64,000 nucleotides of DNA from Cyanophora paradoxa (lineage: Eukaryota > Glaucocystophyceae > Cyanophorales > Cyanophoraceae), in the NCBI GenBank assembly GCA_004431415.1, contig QPMI01000439.1, positions 434,001 through 498,000 on the forward strand, written 5' to 3'. The notes beneath the pieces were generated by a model. It had not been told where the DNA came from. It saw nothing but the letters and a program-made list of their open reading frames with translations, and made no database searches. Position numbers and translations under genes: made by a program. Shown one piece after another: positions 34,011 through 43,430 of the stretch; the stretch's first letter is position 1, and each line of letters starts with the position of its first letter.

Positions 34011-34116
34011 GTGTGACGGGTGTGACAGGTGTGACAGGTGTTTTCAGAAGTCTGTAATTTGTGAGAATTTTAAAAAGTTTGAAAATAGGTGTCACACCTG
34101 TCACAGGCGTCACAGT
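34011..34116. repeat. Hairpin element copy 2
   Basis: Organisation matches copy 1: left arm GTGTGACGGGTGTGACAGG (then one further unit), loop GTTTTCAGAAGTCTG to AAAAAGTTTGAAAATA, right arm GGTGTCACACCTGTCACAG. The last right-arm unit has drifted (GCGTCACAG). It lies between copy 1 and the first plus-strand gene, so it could control that gene. Confidence 0.6.
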
Positions 34117-34337
34117 CAATTAAATAGGTGTCACACCCGATTATCTGACCATTTTCAGTAAGACCATCTGAAATTCTGAATTTCTCAGTGTCAACTAACT
34201 CGGAAATCGCAATACTCTATGTTTCTCCGATTTCTCCAACCCTGAAAACACACCTGTTATTCTCTCATCTATCTCATGAGATACTCTCGTTTCGCCAAAA
34301 ATTGACAAACGATTTCCCATCATGCTGTAAAGGAAAC

Positions 34338-34592
34338 ATGCCGATTAACCAGCAGTATTACAATTACTATGGGCATTACTTCTTGATTGTCAAGAAACTC
34401 CCAGAGCATTATGAGATCTTCCAAGAGATGGGATTGCGAATTACAAGGAGATCAACCCTTTGTAGATTCTTGAAAAAGAATGGTGCTAAATGGGATAAGA
34501 CAATTCGCCAATGGTATACAGAAGATCCCAAGAGTCCCTTACTTGATATTTTCGAAACAGTGAATTTGGATCAGTTTAATCATTTCCGATAG
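34338..34592 (+). CDS. Small viral protein of unknown function
   Basis: An 84-residue frame starting MPINQQYYNYYGHYF and ending NLDQFNHFR. The frame is open upstream to 34188, but this ATG follows a purine-rich run (GTAAAGGAAAC) and starts the protein-like part. It is rich in aromatic and basic residues (RITRRSTLCRFLKKNG), suggesting a small DNA-binding or virion protein. Its last 17 nt overlap the 3' end of the minus-strand capsid gene. Family not recognised. Confidence 0.55.
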   Translation: MPINQQYYNYYGHYFLIVKKLPEHYEIFQEMGLRITRRSTLCRFLKKNGAKWDKTIRQWYTEDPKSPLLDIFETVNLDQFNHFR

Positions 34593-35508
34593 CCAGAAAC
34601 TCCAACTGGAATGAGTTGTCAATCCCATTCATATCTACAAGATCACCATAATAATCGCGAAACTCAACTGTTAACTCTCTAATCACCAGGTTTCGATCGG
34701 TTATTTTTATGTATTCACTGTGCTCTCCACTGTGATATACATACTGCCCAATATCTTTACTTAACTGCAATCTGAGAATTGCCCCTTGATTCTGTGGTTG
34801 TGATCTTGGGACAATATTGTGGTTTGTAGCAAATGGGGAGAGTTCTTTAATGTGCATGTATAAATACTGTTCTGCATTCATGTCTGTCATCTTGGCTGCT
34901 TCTAACTTGTAGTTTAAGCGAGATGCCTCGAATTCATATCCTGTAAATGTTATTCCCCATTGGGGATGGTTTGGGGTGATTGGTATTCCTGCAAAATAGA
35001 GGAAATTCTCGGGAGCATATAAAGACCTTGCAGACTCTGGGAAATCGTAGTTCTGCTCTAATGAAGCGACCCAGTCAACAGAACTCACCCCAAGAAGTTT
35101 ACCCAATCTCTGTGTAGATGCTACCATCTCGAATTGAACATTACTGTAAAACTCTAATTTGTAGGAGGTAGGATTGTAGTAGACCTTGAATGCATATGTG
35201 AGATTGTTGCTCCCAGTAAATGTGAAATTCAGACCATAATTATATGGACTGGTGACCCCGAAATGCCCTTGATTAATATAACCACTTGGGAGAAGGAAGA
35301 CCTGCTTGGTTTCAGAGATGCCTTGGTAGTAGAATCTGACAAGAAGGTGATCTGTTCCAATGGAGTTATAGATGCTGTTGGGGATTTCTGCATACAAAAC
35401 TCGACATTCTCTTGGTTTGGTCACTGGGGTTGTGAGTGCAACTTTGTAGGAGTTTTCTATTTGTCCATCTGATCGGTCTCTGCTATCTATATTGACCAGC
35501 CGAATCAT
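34576..35508 (-). CDS. Putative minor capsid (penton-type) protein A
   Basis: 310 residues starting MIRLVNIDSRDRSDGQ. An N-terminal IDSRDR segment, followed by a turn and LYAEIPNSIYNSI, is a pattern seen in many capsid-associated beta-sandwich proteins of PLVs and large DNA viruses. The rest is beta-rich with many aromatic residues and no membrane segment. It is transcribed away from the capsid operon, back-to-back with a second protein of the same type, with only 28 nt between the starts. Placement next to the major capsid gene supports a structural role; penton identity is inferred and needs structure prediction. The frame is intact. Confidence 0.55.
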   Translation of the reverse strand: MIRLVNIDSRDRSDGQIENSYKVALTTPVTKPRECRVLYAEIPNSIYNSIGTDHLLVRFYYQGISETKQVFLLPSGYINQGHFGVTSPYNYGLNFTFTGSNNLTYAFKVYYNPTSYKLEFYSNVQFEMVASTQRLGKLLGVSSVDWVASLEQNYDFPESARSLYAPENFLYFAGIPITPNHPQWGITFTGYEFEASRLNYKLEAAKMTDMNAEQYLYMHIKELSPFATNHNIVPRSQPQNQGAILRLQLSKDIGQYVYHSGEHSEYIKITDRNLVIRELTVEFRDYYGDLVDMNGIDNSFQLEFLAIGND

Positions 35509-35536
35509 TTTAATATATGTTTATAGATAAAAGAAG

Positions 35537-36546
35537 ATGCCTGTGGATTACATCGAAGTGAGCTCTTTCAATACAATTTCGGGAGATGGACCAACTTCGA
35601 GTTTTATTGCTCGCCTCCCAAGCACCTATGAATTTGTGAGAGCAGTAAGACTGGTTTCAGCAGAATTCTATAACAGCATTCCCATGGTGAGTGGTGAAAC
35701 CAAAGTAGGAGATGTGACAATAGATAATGCAATCTACCTTTATTGGTCTGAATATTATTCTGGTGCAGGAAGCACTGGTATTCCAACTGATCGACCTGCT
35801 GCCGATTATGAGCAATGGAAGCACATTGTGATAAGTCGCAGCACACCCATTCAAAACCACCAACAACTGGTGAATGTAATTAACTCCAAACTTGCATTGA
35901 GAGAGCCACCAGTAGCAATTCGCTGTAAATGGGATGATACACTGAAACGAGTAATATTCCATTCCACCATACCGTTTTACCTGGCTTTCTCAACTGCAAT
36001 AAACCCAACCCAGGCGCAGATTCAGAGGTTTTTGAGTTCTGCTCGACTGCTTGGTCTTGATCCTGGGAGATATGGTAACACCCCAATCCAATCACAAGTT
36101 TATAATACTCTGACTGATGGTATCTTTACTGGGTCGATGGTGCATGGTATCATATCTTCATTTGAACCTGAAAAGACCAGGGATAGTGTTCTGTTTGTGA
36201 GAGTAAAGGAGTTGGGTGATCTGGTTCAATGTGGTGATGGTCTCCTCACGGATATTTCCACAAAATCGTTGTTCCAGATAAAGATTATGGTGAGCATGTC
36301 GTTTATAATTCGACAGAAGCCCATCCGATTTATAAATACTATAACAAGAATCTGGGACTTTCCACATTTTCGGTTGATATTGTGAATGCAGTTAATGAAC
36401 CAATTGATTTCGAGGGTCAACCTGTCCACCTCACCTTCGAAATTCGATATGGTGATGAACCTGCTGGTGATCCTGTGTACGAATACTTCAAGAGGAGAAT
36501 GGCGGAAACACATCCATCTTATCCGGTTATTGCGAATTTTGCGTAA
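35537..36546 (+). CDS. Putative minor capsid protein B, one frameshift
   Basis: Starts MPVDYIEVSSFNTISGDGP and contains VRAVRLVSAEFYNSIP, the same layout as the divergent neighbour (N-terminal segment, then an AE.YNSIP motif), so the two are probably distant paralogues. The frame is lost at about 36250-36260 after GDGLLTD. It resumes in another frame with VVPDKDYGEHVVYNSTEAHP and runs to the stop at 36546 (SYPVIANFA). The joined product would be about 335 residues. A single-base indel in a T/C run explains the break. It lies 54 nt upstream of the major capsid start, in the same direction. Confidence 0.55.
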
Positions 36547-36600
36547 AATCAAGGATCATTGGTGAATTTTTTATGTTGCAGTATAATAAAAGAGATAATC

Positions 36601-37974
36601 ATGGATATTACTTCGACCCTCCAACGTCTTTCTCTGAAAGAAGCTCTAACAACCCCGGAAGAAGCCAAGGCGTTCTTCTTGGACAACTCTCTCATGCTTG
36701 GTCTTGAATCCAAGTCGAAGCCAGTTCTTGTTGTTGTGAACCCAAGCAACACTTTCGAGAATAATGCTGGAAATCGCATTTCTTTCAAGCTCCCTCGCTA
36801 CAATTTCTGTGGAAAACTCGAACTTGCGTTTGACCTTCCAGCTGTCACTTTTGCTGGTGATACCGACCTTGTTCGCAATGGATACGTTCGCCCAGTTGGT
36901 GCTCTTGTCTCTCGACTTGAAATTACCTATGGATCTTACACCTTCCATGTGCCTTCTGATTTCCTTGCTCATTTCCCTCTTATCTATTACAGTGAGGATC
37001 AACTCGCCAAGAAGAAGCGTTCAATGGGAATGGTTCATGGTATCCCTGCCCATGGAACCAACCGACTTGGTGGGTCATTTTTCACTGAAATCCCAGTCCC
37101 ATGGCTAAACCACTACCTACCTCTTGGTGCTCTCTCAGGAGAAATGGTGGTAACTGTCTGGTTCAAGGATGCTGGAAAGGGTTATGTTGAGACTTCTTAT
37201 GGTGGTCGTGCTCTTCCTGTTGTTGGTGGAACAGCTGCTGATAAGACAGAGGATGATGGACTTGGTGCTACTGCTAATGCTACTCTTGCCCATGTTGGTC
37301 AACAAATCACCACTTTTGGAATTGGTGCAACAACAACCCCCGAAATTAAAGTCACTTCTCCTCGTCTTTACATGCATGCTATTAATGTTTCTGATGAACT
37401 GTTTGCTACTGTCATTGAGAAGGTGAAGACCACTGGTATGGCTATTCCTGCTCTGGATATTGGTTTTGTTGACAGTGTCAATTTTGCTGCAAAAGGCAAT
37501 GCTCAACCAAATCGTATTAACCTGTCACAGATCTCTGGTCTTGTCTATGGTCTTCTTGTTTCAGTTCGTGATGCCGCAGGTATTGATGGTTTCAATGGTT
37601 CCCACAGTGTCCTAAAAACGCATGCTAACTCAAAAGACATTACTTTCACTGTTGAAATTAATGGTCAACGTCTCTATGCTACTGAGCCCATCCCTCTCCT
37701 CAAAGGTGCCGAATTAATTGCGGATGCCTTCAAGTGCTCAAATATGGACAAGGTTGCAGACAAATATGTCCTCAGTGGTCTACCATTCTGTGTTGATGGA
37801 GAGAAAGCGATTCGCAACATTGCCCAGTCTGGCTATGTTGATCTCACGAACTCCTCCTCTTCTTTCCTTACTCTATACATGCCTTCTGACCAGACAATCA
37901 CAGTTAATGTTCGTGCTCTCATGCACAGTTTCATTATTGTTGACAAAGATGGTCTTCGTCGCATTAATCTGTAA
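36601..37974 (+). CDS. Major capsid protein, double jelly-roll type
   Basis: 457 residues from the ATG at 36601 (MDITSTLQRLSLKEALTTP). An in-frame start 42 nt upstream is less likely. The early segment has PVLVVVNPSNTFENNAGN and ISFKLPRYNFCGKLELAF. The middle has a conserved-looking FFTEIPVPWLNHY and GEMVVTVWFKD, and the end has PSDQTITVNVRALMHSF. Alternating beta-strand and glycine/proline loops, length and position beside the ATPase fit the capsid proteins of PLVs and Polintons, which build pseudo-hexagonal trimers. Codon choice is regular and the frame is fully open. Family assignment is from pattern and synteny. Confidence 0.75.
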   Translation: MDITSTLQRLSLKEALTTPEEAKAFFLDNSLMLGLESKSKPVLVVVNPSNTFENNAGNRISFKLPRYNFCGKLELAFDLPAVTFAGDTDLVRNGYVRPVGALVSRLEITYGSYTFHVPSDFLAHFPLIYYSEDQLAKKKRSMGMVHGIPAHGTNRLGGSFFTEIPVPWLNHYLPLGALSGEMVVTVWFKDAGKGYVETSYGGRALPVVGGTAADKTEDDGLGATANATLAHVGQQITTFGIGATTTPEIKVTSPRLYMHAINVSDELFATVIEKVKTTGMAIPALDIGFVDSVNFAAKGNAQPNRINLSQISGLVYGLLVSVRDAAGIDGFNGSHSVLKTHANSKDITFTVEINGQRLYATEPIPLLKGAELIADAFKCSNMDKVADKYVLSGLPFCVDGEKAIRNIAQSGYVDLTNSSSSFLTLYMPSDQTITVNVRALMHSFIIVDKDGLRRINL

Positions 37975-38036
37975 AACCATTATCAGTAACGTTTCGTTAT
38001 TTTTATCTATCTTTAATAAGAAAGATCTACAAAGCC

Positions 38037-38819
38037 ATGTCTGACGTTCCCGAATTTAATGCTGCTGAGATGATTAAACCCCCTTTTCGCGTATTAGCAA
38101 TCGGAAAAAGCGCGACGGGCAAGTCAGAAGCCGTAAAATATTGGCTAAAACAACTTCACGATGCGAAAAAGTTAGATGTTGTTCTTGTTATAAGTGGGAC
38201 ATCATTCAATCATTTTTGGGATGATGTCGCAACATTACAGCTCGGTAAATGGGATGCGCCTTACATCGCTAAACTTCTCGATGAAAGACAAGAGAAAATT
38301 GAGAAAGGAGAACCCGTTAATCAATTATGTGTTGTTCTCGATGATCTTATAGACAATGAGATTGTAGACCTTACCCGTGATAAAATTATTGGATCTCTGT
38401 ATTCGCGCGGCCGCCACTCGGCGATTACAATTTTCTGCATAACTCAGAAACTGCGTAAGGTTTCTTCAACCATTCGCGTCAATTCGGATTATGCAATGTT
38501 CCTCAGTGCCGCCAATCGCAAAGAACTGGAAGCCATTGAAGAAGAATACAATATCATGCGGGATAAAGACGCTTTCTATAAGATGTTTGAGGAATACGTT
38601 CACTCCTATCAGTTTCTCATTTGGAGTTCTGCGAATTATTCGGTGGAATACTACGTTGATAAAGCGGAACTCGTTAAAGACTTTAAGTTTCCTCGGTTCC
38701 ACAGGAAGCCCAAAAAGAAAGAGGACGAATTACCACCTCCACAGAAAGAGGAAGCCCCCAAAGAGGTCAAGAGTGGTGTTCATTCGAATAAACTGATGCG
38801 ATATAAGAGAGGTTTATAA
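38037..38819 (+). CDS. Genome-packaging ATPase (A32-like, FtsK/HerA superfamily)
   Basis: 260 residues. Walker A is GKSATGKS at residues 23-30 and Walker B is LCVVLDDLID near residue 100. A following segment IIGSLYSRGRHSAITIFCI matches the region after Walker B in viral packaging ATPases, where the arginine and the QK pair of ITQKL sense ATP. Length suits the group. The C-terminal tail is charged (KPKKKEDELPPPQKEEAPK). It sits 62 nt downstream of the major capsid gene and 28 nt upstream of the next gene, forming a morphogenesis cluster. The enzyme is expected to drive DNA into the capsid. Confidence 0.85.
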   Translation: MSDVPEFNAAEMIKPPFRVLAIGKSATGKSEAVKYWLKQLHDAKKLDVVLVISGTSFNHFWDDVATLQLGKWDAPYIAKLLDERQEKIEKGEPVNQLCVVLDDLIDNEIVDLTRDKIIGSLYSRGRHSAITIFCITQKLRKVSSTIRVNSDYAMFLSAANRKELEAIEEEYNIMRDKDAFYKMFEEYVHSYQFLIWSSANYSVEYYVDKAELVKDFKFPRFHRKPKKKEDELPPPQKEEAPKEVKSGVHSNKLMRYKRGL

Positions 38820-38847
38820 AATAATCTCTGCTTCTAATAAATATACA

Positions 38848-39582
38848 ATGCCTTCCAAACGCAAAGTTGGTGTTGCTGCTGGTGCTATGTCATATTCTGC
38901 ATCCTCTGGAACCGGTTCTATTAACACAGAGCCCATGAAATTCAATGGTGTCAATGAAGTTAAAGCATCACAGCAACAAGAAGATCCCCTCAATGCTGCT
39001 TACGAAGAATCACCAGATGATAAAGCTCCCCAAGCTTCCACAAGTGACCAGTTGAATATTTCGCCCGAAACCTCTAAGATGAAGGCAGTTGGTGAAGGTG
39101 CTCGTCGAATTATTGGTGCTGCTGATGACAAAGGACTGGGTCTCCAAGATCTGTCCCTTGCTCGCAAAGGTGAAGGTGTATCCAAAGAATCAGACAAGGT
39201 AATTCAATCCATGGCTGGTGAGGTAACCTACAAGGTCGCACCTACACAGAATATCCATCGAATTCCCAAAGCCCAATGGGACGAAATGACTGCGAAACTT
39301 AAAGATCTGGAAGCGAAATCCAGTGCTCTTGAACAGTATGTCTCTGAGAAGAAAGAGAGAGCGAAATTAAAGGAGATGCTGCGAAAGGAGGTGTATAGAA
39401 TGGGAATCACTGGTCTCCCAGATAAGCAGTTCATTGGTAAGAAAGAGACTCAAATTGATGAGCAGGCAGTTGATGAGATGAAGACCAAAACCCAGAAGGG
39501 CACCATTGAACCTGGTGCTACCAAATCAGAGGTCGATAAAGGTGTTGCCCCAACAGTATATAAACGACGAGTTTGGCTTTAA
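38848..39582 (+). CDS. Lysine-rich viral protein of unknown function
   Basis: 244 residues starting MPSKRKVGVAAGAMSYSA. The first 80 residues are polar and low in order. Residues about 145-180 form a likely coiled coil (EMTAKLKDLEAKSSALEQYV), followed by KERAKLKEMLRKEVYRM. The C-terminus ends VYKRRVWL. The basic N-terminus and position just after the packaging ATPase suggest a core or capsid-associated protein. No catalytic motif of the adenoviral-type maturation protease is visible. Family not recognised. Confidence 0.55.
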   Translation: MPSKRKVGVAAGAMSYSASSGTGSINTEPMKFNGVNEVKASQQQEDPLNAAYEESPDDKAPQASTSDQLNISPETSKMKAVGEGARRIIGAADDKGLGLQDLSLARKGEGVSKESDKVIQSMAGEVTYKVAPTQNIHRIPKAQWDEMTAKLKDLEAKSSALEQYVSEKKERAKLKEMLRKEVYRMGITGLPDKQFIGKKETQIDEQAVDEMKTKTQKGTIEPGATKSEVDKGVAPTVYKRRVWL

Positions 39583-39609
39583 TTATCTCGCATTAAGAGA
39601 GAGAGCATC

Positions 39610-39843
39610 ATGGATTTCTTGCGAAAACTCATAGAGATGTTCAATCTCCACATTGTGAGCAATTGTCACAGTGGCTGCTGTGAAACCAAAGTCGAAATCG
39701 AATTCTCTGACACTGAGAGTCATGGATCTGGTGGTAGGCGATTATCCACAGATTCGGTGGATTTCGAAGAGCATATTAAAACAGAGACAGTGAGGCGCAG
39801 GTCTGTATCTTTCACAGATCCGAAATTAAATCTCGGTAATTAA
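39610..39843 (+). CDS. Small cysteine-containing viral protein
   Basis: 77 residues starting MDFLRKLIEMFNLHIVSN. A CHSGCC cluster follows the amphipathic N-terminal helix and could bind metal. The rest is acidic then basic (SDTESHGSGG, ETVRRRSVSF). It is 27 nt after the previous stop, in the same direction. Unknown function. Confidence 0.5.
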   Translation: MDFLRKLIEMFNLHIVSNCHSGCCETKVEIEFSDTESHGSGGRRLSTDSVDFEEHIKTETVRRRSVSFTDPKLNLGN

Positions 39844-39849
39844 TATCGA

Positions 39850-39963
39850 ATGCTCAGTCTCTCTGAGATCTATGCTATCCTTGAAAGGAAATCCGCTGAA
39901 TATGCAACAGAAGCCGCAATAAAAAAGCGTAGACAGGAACTGGTCTCGATCTGCAAAAAATGA
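39850..39963 (+). CDS. Possible 37-residue peptide
   Basis: An ATG 6 nt after the previous stop opens MLSLSEIYAILERKSAEYA and ends LVSICKK-stop. The sequence is amphipathic and helix-prone. The tight spacing fits the compact gene packing here. Its short length makes the call tentative. Confidence 0.35.
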   Translation: MLSLSEIYAILERKSAEYATEAAIKKRRQELVSICKK

Positions 39964-40043
39964 CAAGGGATTTAAGGGTAAGGTGTGTTTGATTGGTGAA
40001 CCGGACAAATTATTTTCTCGTCCCATTATAAGGAACATATCAA

Positions 40044-40271
40044 ATGGAAACTGAATCTGTGGTCGAATTCGAACTTGCAATGAGCGAGGTGGATCCCAAT
40101 GAGAGGAAAAGGTTGTATGACCGCTTGTATTTCCAGAAACGCTATCAAGATGAGGAATTTCGAGAATTATATCGTAAAAAGGCACTGGAACGATATTATC
40201 GCAGGAAAGCTGCTGAGATGGATCCCAATAATCCAGTGAAACGCCCAGTAGGTCGTCCCAGAAAATACTGA
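40044..40271 (+). CDS. Small basic protein with an AT-hook-like tail
   Basis: 75 residues. A central highly charged helix (NERKRLYDRLYFQKRYQD, then RELYRKKALERYYRRKAAEM) precedes the C-terminal KRPVGRPRKY. PxGRPRK is the core of the AT-hook, which binds the minor groove of AT-rich DNA. The protein is likely a DNA-binding regulator or DNA-condensing factor of the virus. It lies between the capsid cluster and the replication genes. Confidence 0.55.
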   Translation: METESVVEFELAMSEVDPNERKRLYDRLYFQKRYQDEEFRELYRKKALERYYRRKAAEMDPNNPVKRPVGRPRKY

Positions 40272-40465
40272 ACCGCCCCCAAAGTCCCAGATATCCGCTG
40301 AATCCTTTTTGTTACCATGATCAATCGACTTTTCGATGGATCATTACCATACATCGAGCGCCAATCGGAGAACCCAAAGGTATTTAAAGGTTAGGCGCCA
40401 AAAAATGACAAGCGACCGGAGAAATTAATTTCTCCATTAAGGATAAGAAGCCCCCGATTGTTGAA

Positions 40466-42828
40466 ATGAACGCTGCCGCCAAGAAATCCCTGAAACGCCT
40501 TGTTGAATGGCTTCGTGAAGACGATGTCCTGTCTGAGAATATCGTTATTCCTGTTGATCCTGATACCAAAAAGCCACTTTTCGCTCATAAAGACGGAACC
40601 TGGTCTTGGGATAAATTCGATGAAGCCCTGAAATCCGGTAAATATACTGCTTGGGGCATTCTCGCTCGTAATATCCTGGTAATTGACTTCGACCAAGAGG
40701 AGGATTTCGCCAAATTCGAGGAGCAATTCCCTGATGATTTCGGTGGTGTTAATCCTCTTGCTAAAACCAAAAAAGGATATCATGCATTCTTCGCTCGACC
40801 TGCTGAATTCGACACCATTAAGATCTGGGATAAAGCGGGTGCATTCAAAGGAAACCCCAAGATCGACTGCAAAACGATTGCATCCACTGGGACTGCTGGG
40901 GTGATTAATGTTTGCCCAGTCCCAACAAAACATGGATCAGAGAGCCATGGGCATCTGAGTGTGAGTTAAATGAACCCACTGCTGAGTTGCAAAAGTGGAT
41001 TGTTGAAAACTACGAATTCCCCAAAGGTGCACATTCTTATTATGCAAGGTGCGCTGAGGAGAATTTGCAGAAACATATTCTTTCTAAACTCGAAGAATTC
41101 GGTTTCATCTTGCCCACAATCATCAATGAGACCAAGATGGGATACAATTTCACTGCTGAGAACAAAGGTCTGGTCTGTCCCTGCTGCAAGGGAAGCCATG
41201 ACTCAAACAATTGGTATATTATTCAAGGGAAGGAGAAAGACAAGTACATTGTTTCGAGTTACAGTGCAAACTGCAAGAAGCGAAGCATCACTGTTCGTGT
41301 GAAGGAAGAGACAGATGTGAAGATCGAAAATCTGATTGATCGGTCTGCTGGATCTGATGGTGCCCATTATGATGTTGCACAGGTTGCCTATCTTGTTCTG
41401 CAAGACAAATACAAGTATTCCAACAAGACCTGGTTCAAGTTCAATGATATATGTGGGATTTGGGAGTTGGATGAAACTGGGAAGCGAATCTTTCTCTGTT
41501 TGAGCTGCAAGGTCTGTCCAGTTTATCTTCAACGTTCTGTTCAACTCGCACAGAGAGCTCTTCGTGATGAAGAGAACCGCAATTCCTTGGAGGAAAGGTC
41601 AAAGATTCTGCTGGGAATTGCTAAGAGCCTCAAACAGACTACATACAGAACTGCACTTATGTCTGATCTTTCAGTTCTGTTCAGTGACAAGACCTTTTTC
41701 GAGAGACTTGATACTGTTCCCAACATCATAGGATTCACAAATGGTGTATTTGACTTGAACTCCATGACTTTTCGACAGGGACTCCCAGATGATATGGTGA
41801 GCAAGACTGTTGGCTACGATTATACCACAGAAATCGACCAAGAGAAGGTTGCAAAGATTAAGTCCATCTATGCAGATATTATTGAATCGGATACAGACCG
41901 CGAATTTATGTTGGGATTAATCGCCTATGCCCTGAGTGGTTTGACAGAAAATCAGAGATACACTTGTTGGACTGGAATTGGAGCAAATGGGAAATCTCTG
42001 CTCCAAGAGTTGGTGAAAGACACATTTGGTGAATACTATGGGTCACTGGATATGACCTATTGGACGAAACCCAAGAAGAGTTCATCAGAGGCTTCCCCAG
42101 AACTCGCTTGCATCCTTGGTAAACGAATTGTTTTCAGTAATGAAGCAGAAGATGGTGATATGCTTCAACTGAACAAAATCAAACAAGTTACTGGTGGGAA
42201 TGAGATGAAGGTTCGAACTCTATTCAAAGATCTTGTAACATTCATTCCCATGTTCCAGTTGTTCTTGTCTACAAATGACAATCTGGGAATCAGTAAACCA
42301 GATGCAGCAATCCAAAGGCGAATTATCTACTACCGATTCGAAAATGTCTTCAAGGTGGAACCTCAACCTGGTGAGAAGAAGGCAGACACCACTCTCATGC
42401 GCCTCATGAAGAATGATGATGATTATAAAATGGCGCATATGTCCATTCTCCTGGAAATGTGGAGAACCCATTCTCTCAATACATTCGTCACCAAACCTCC
42501 CCAGTCCATTGTTGATCAAGGTATGGAGTATTTCAATGAGAATGACAAGATTGGAGAGTGGATTCGAGAGAATTATGAACTCACCAAGAGTCAAGGCGAT
42601 TTCACTACAAGTGAGTCCATCATGAGTGACTTCAAGAGAGACCACATGGGCAAATCTGATGAGAAAATCTCAGATTGCACCATTATGAAGAGACTTCGCG
42701 AAGTCTTTAATGTGAAGTCTGACAGAAAACGAGTGAATGGTGTACTTTGCCGTGGTTACTTTGGGATCATAAAGAAGCATGGTCGCAGATTGATGGATGA
42801 CAGTGATGAGGAGGTTGGGGATGAGTAA
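40466..42828 (+). CDS. Primase-helicase: archaeo-eukaryotic primase-type N-terminus and SF3 helicase, one frameshift
   Basis: The N-terminal part (40466 to about 40912) has a primase-polymerase pattern: VIDFDQEE (catalytic acidic pair), KKGYHAFF, and PKIDCKT. Its frame ends at 40969, while the adjoining frame from about 40912 continues PSPNKTWIREPW, the expected follow-on. A one-base indel near 40912 therefore separates two halves of one gene. The C-terminal 638-residue frame has a D5-like N-terminal region with a C.C zinc pair (VCPCCKG). It also has Walker A GIGANGKS at 41974-41997, Walker B RIVFSNEAED, and the motif C/arginine finger region FLSTNDN then AAIQRRIIYYRF. The protein should prime and unwind viral DNA. 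No slippery heptamer marks programmed frameshifting. Confidence 0.8.
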
Positions 42829-42895
42829 ATAAAACGGAATCAATACTTATACTGTGAATTTCTAATTTTTTAAAACCCTTACTGTAAATGGTTTG

Positions 42896-43036
42896 TGTGA
42901 CAGGTGTGACAGGTATTTTAATTGACTGTGACGGGTGTGACAGGTGTGACAGGTGTTTTCAGGAGTCTGAGGATTTTTAAAAAGTTTAAAAAGTTTGAAA
43001 ATAGGTGTCACACCTGTCACACCCGTCACACCCAAT
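42896..43036. repeat. Hairpin element copy 3, between helicase and downstream genes
   Basis: The element repeats the unit seen at 33723 and 34011: TGTGACAGGTGTGACAGG arrays, loop GTGTTTTCAGGAGTCTG to AAAAAGTTTGAAAATA, and right arm GGTGTCACACCTGTCACAC. An extra partial left arm (42896-42915) is separated by ATTTTAATTGACTG. It lies 67 nt after the helicase stop and before the small gene at 43183. It may be a terminator, operator or replication element. Confidence 0.65.
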
Positions 43037-43182
43037 TAACCACAGACTCCCCCCTGTGGGTCGATCACTTTTCCGAAGAATAATCGAAGGATATCAAAAC
43101 GTATCGGAAATCGGTGTGTTGTGACAAAAATTGACTGGCGATTTAAGGGATCGTTGCGTGTTTCACTTGACTAAGACAGAAA

Positions 43183-43374
43183 ATGGATTATTTCGATGAA
43201 ATTCGGCGGCAGCTTGTCGAAAAGAATGATATTGCAGAGGTGGCGGATTATATTGCAAAGATCAAAGCAATTAACGGTAGACCCTATCAAAAGAAGCGTG
43301 TTTATGCAAGCAGACTCGACACAGTAAATGTATATGTCCCCAAAGGCACGAATGTGCGAATTATCAGAACCTGA
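43183..43374 (+). CDS. Small viral protein of unknown function
   Basis: 63 residues starting MDYFDEIRRQLVEKNDIAEV, with a helical N-terminus and a short beta-like end (NVYVPKGTNVRII). It is 56 nt upstream of the DNA polymerase gene in the same direction, so possibly co-transcribed. The position before a protein-primed polymerase invites the idea of a terminal protein, but nothing in the sequence shows it. Confidence 0.45.
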   Translation: MDYFDEIRRQLVEKNDIAEVADYIAKIKAINGRPYQKKRVYASRLDTVNVYVPKGTNVRIIRT

Positions 43375-43430
43375 AAAATGGGAAATGCGTTTAAAATGCC
43401 CAAAAATAATATGTTCCCTTAAAGTAAAAG

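Noticed and set aside
40900-40969. Programmed ribosomal frameshift between primase and helicase parts
   Set aside because: No slippery heptamer followed by a stable structure was seen. Unrelated breaks in many neighbouring genes make a simple indel more likely.
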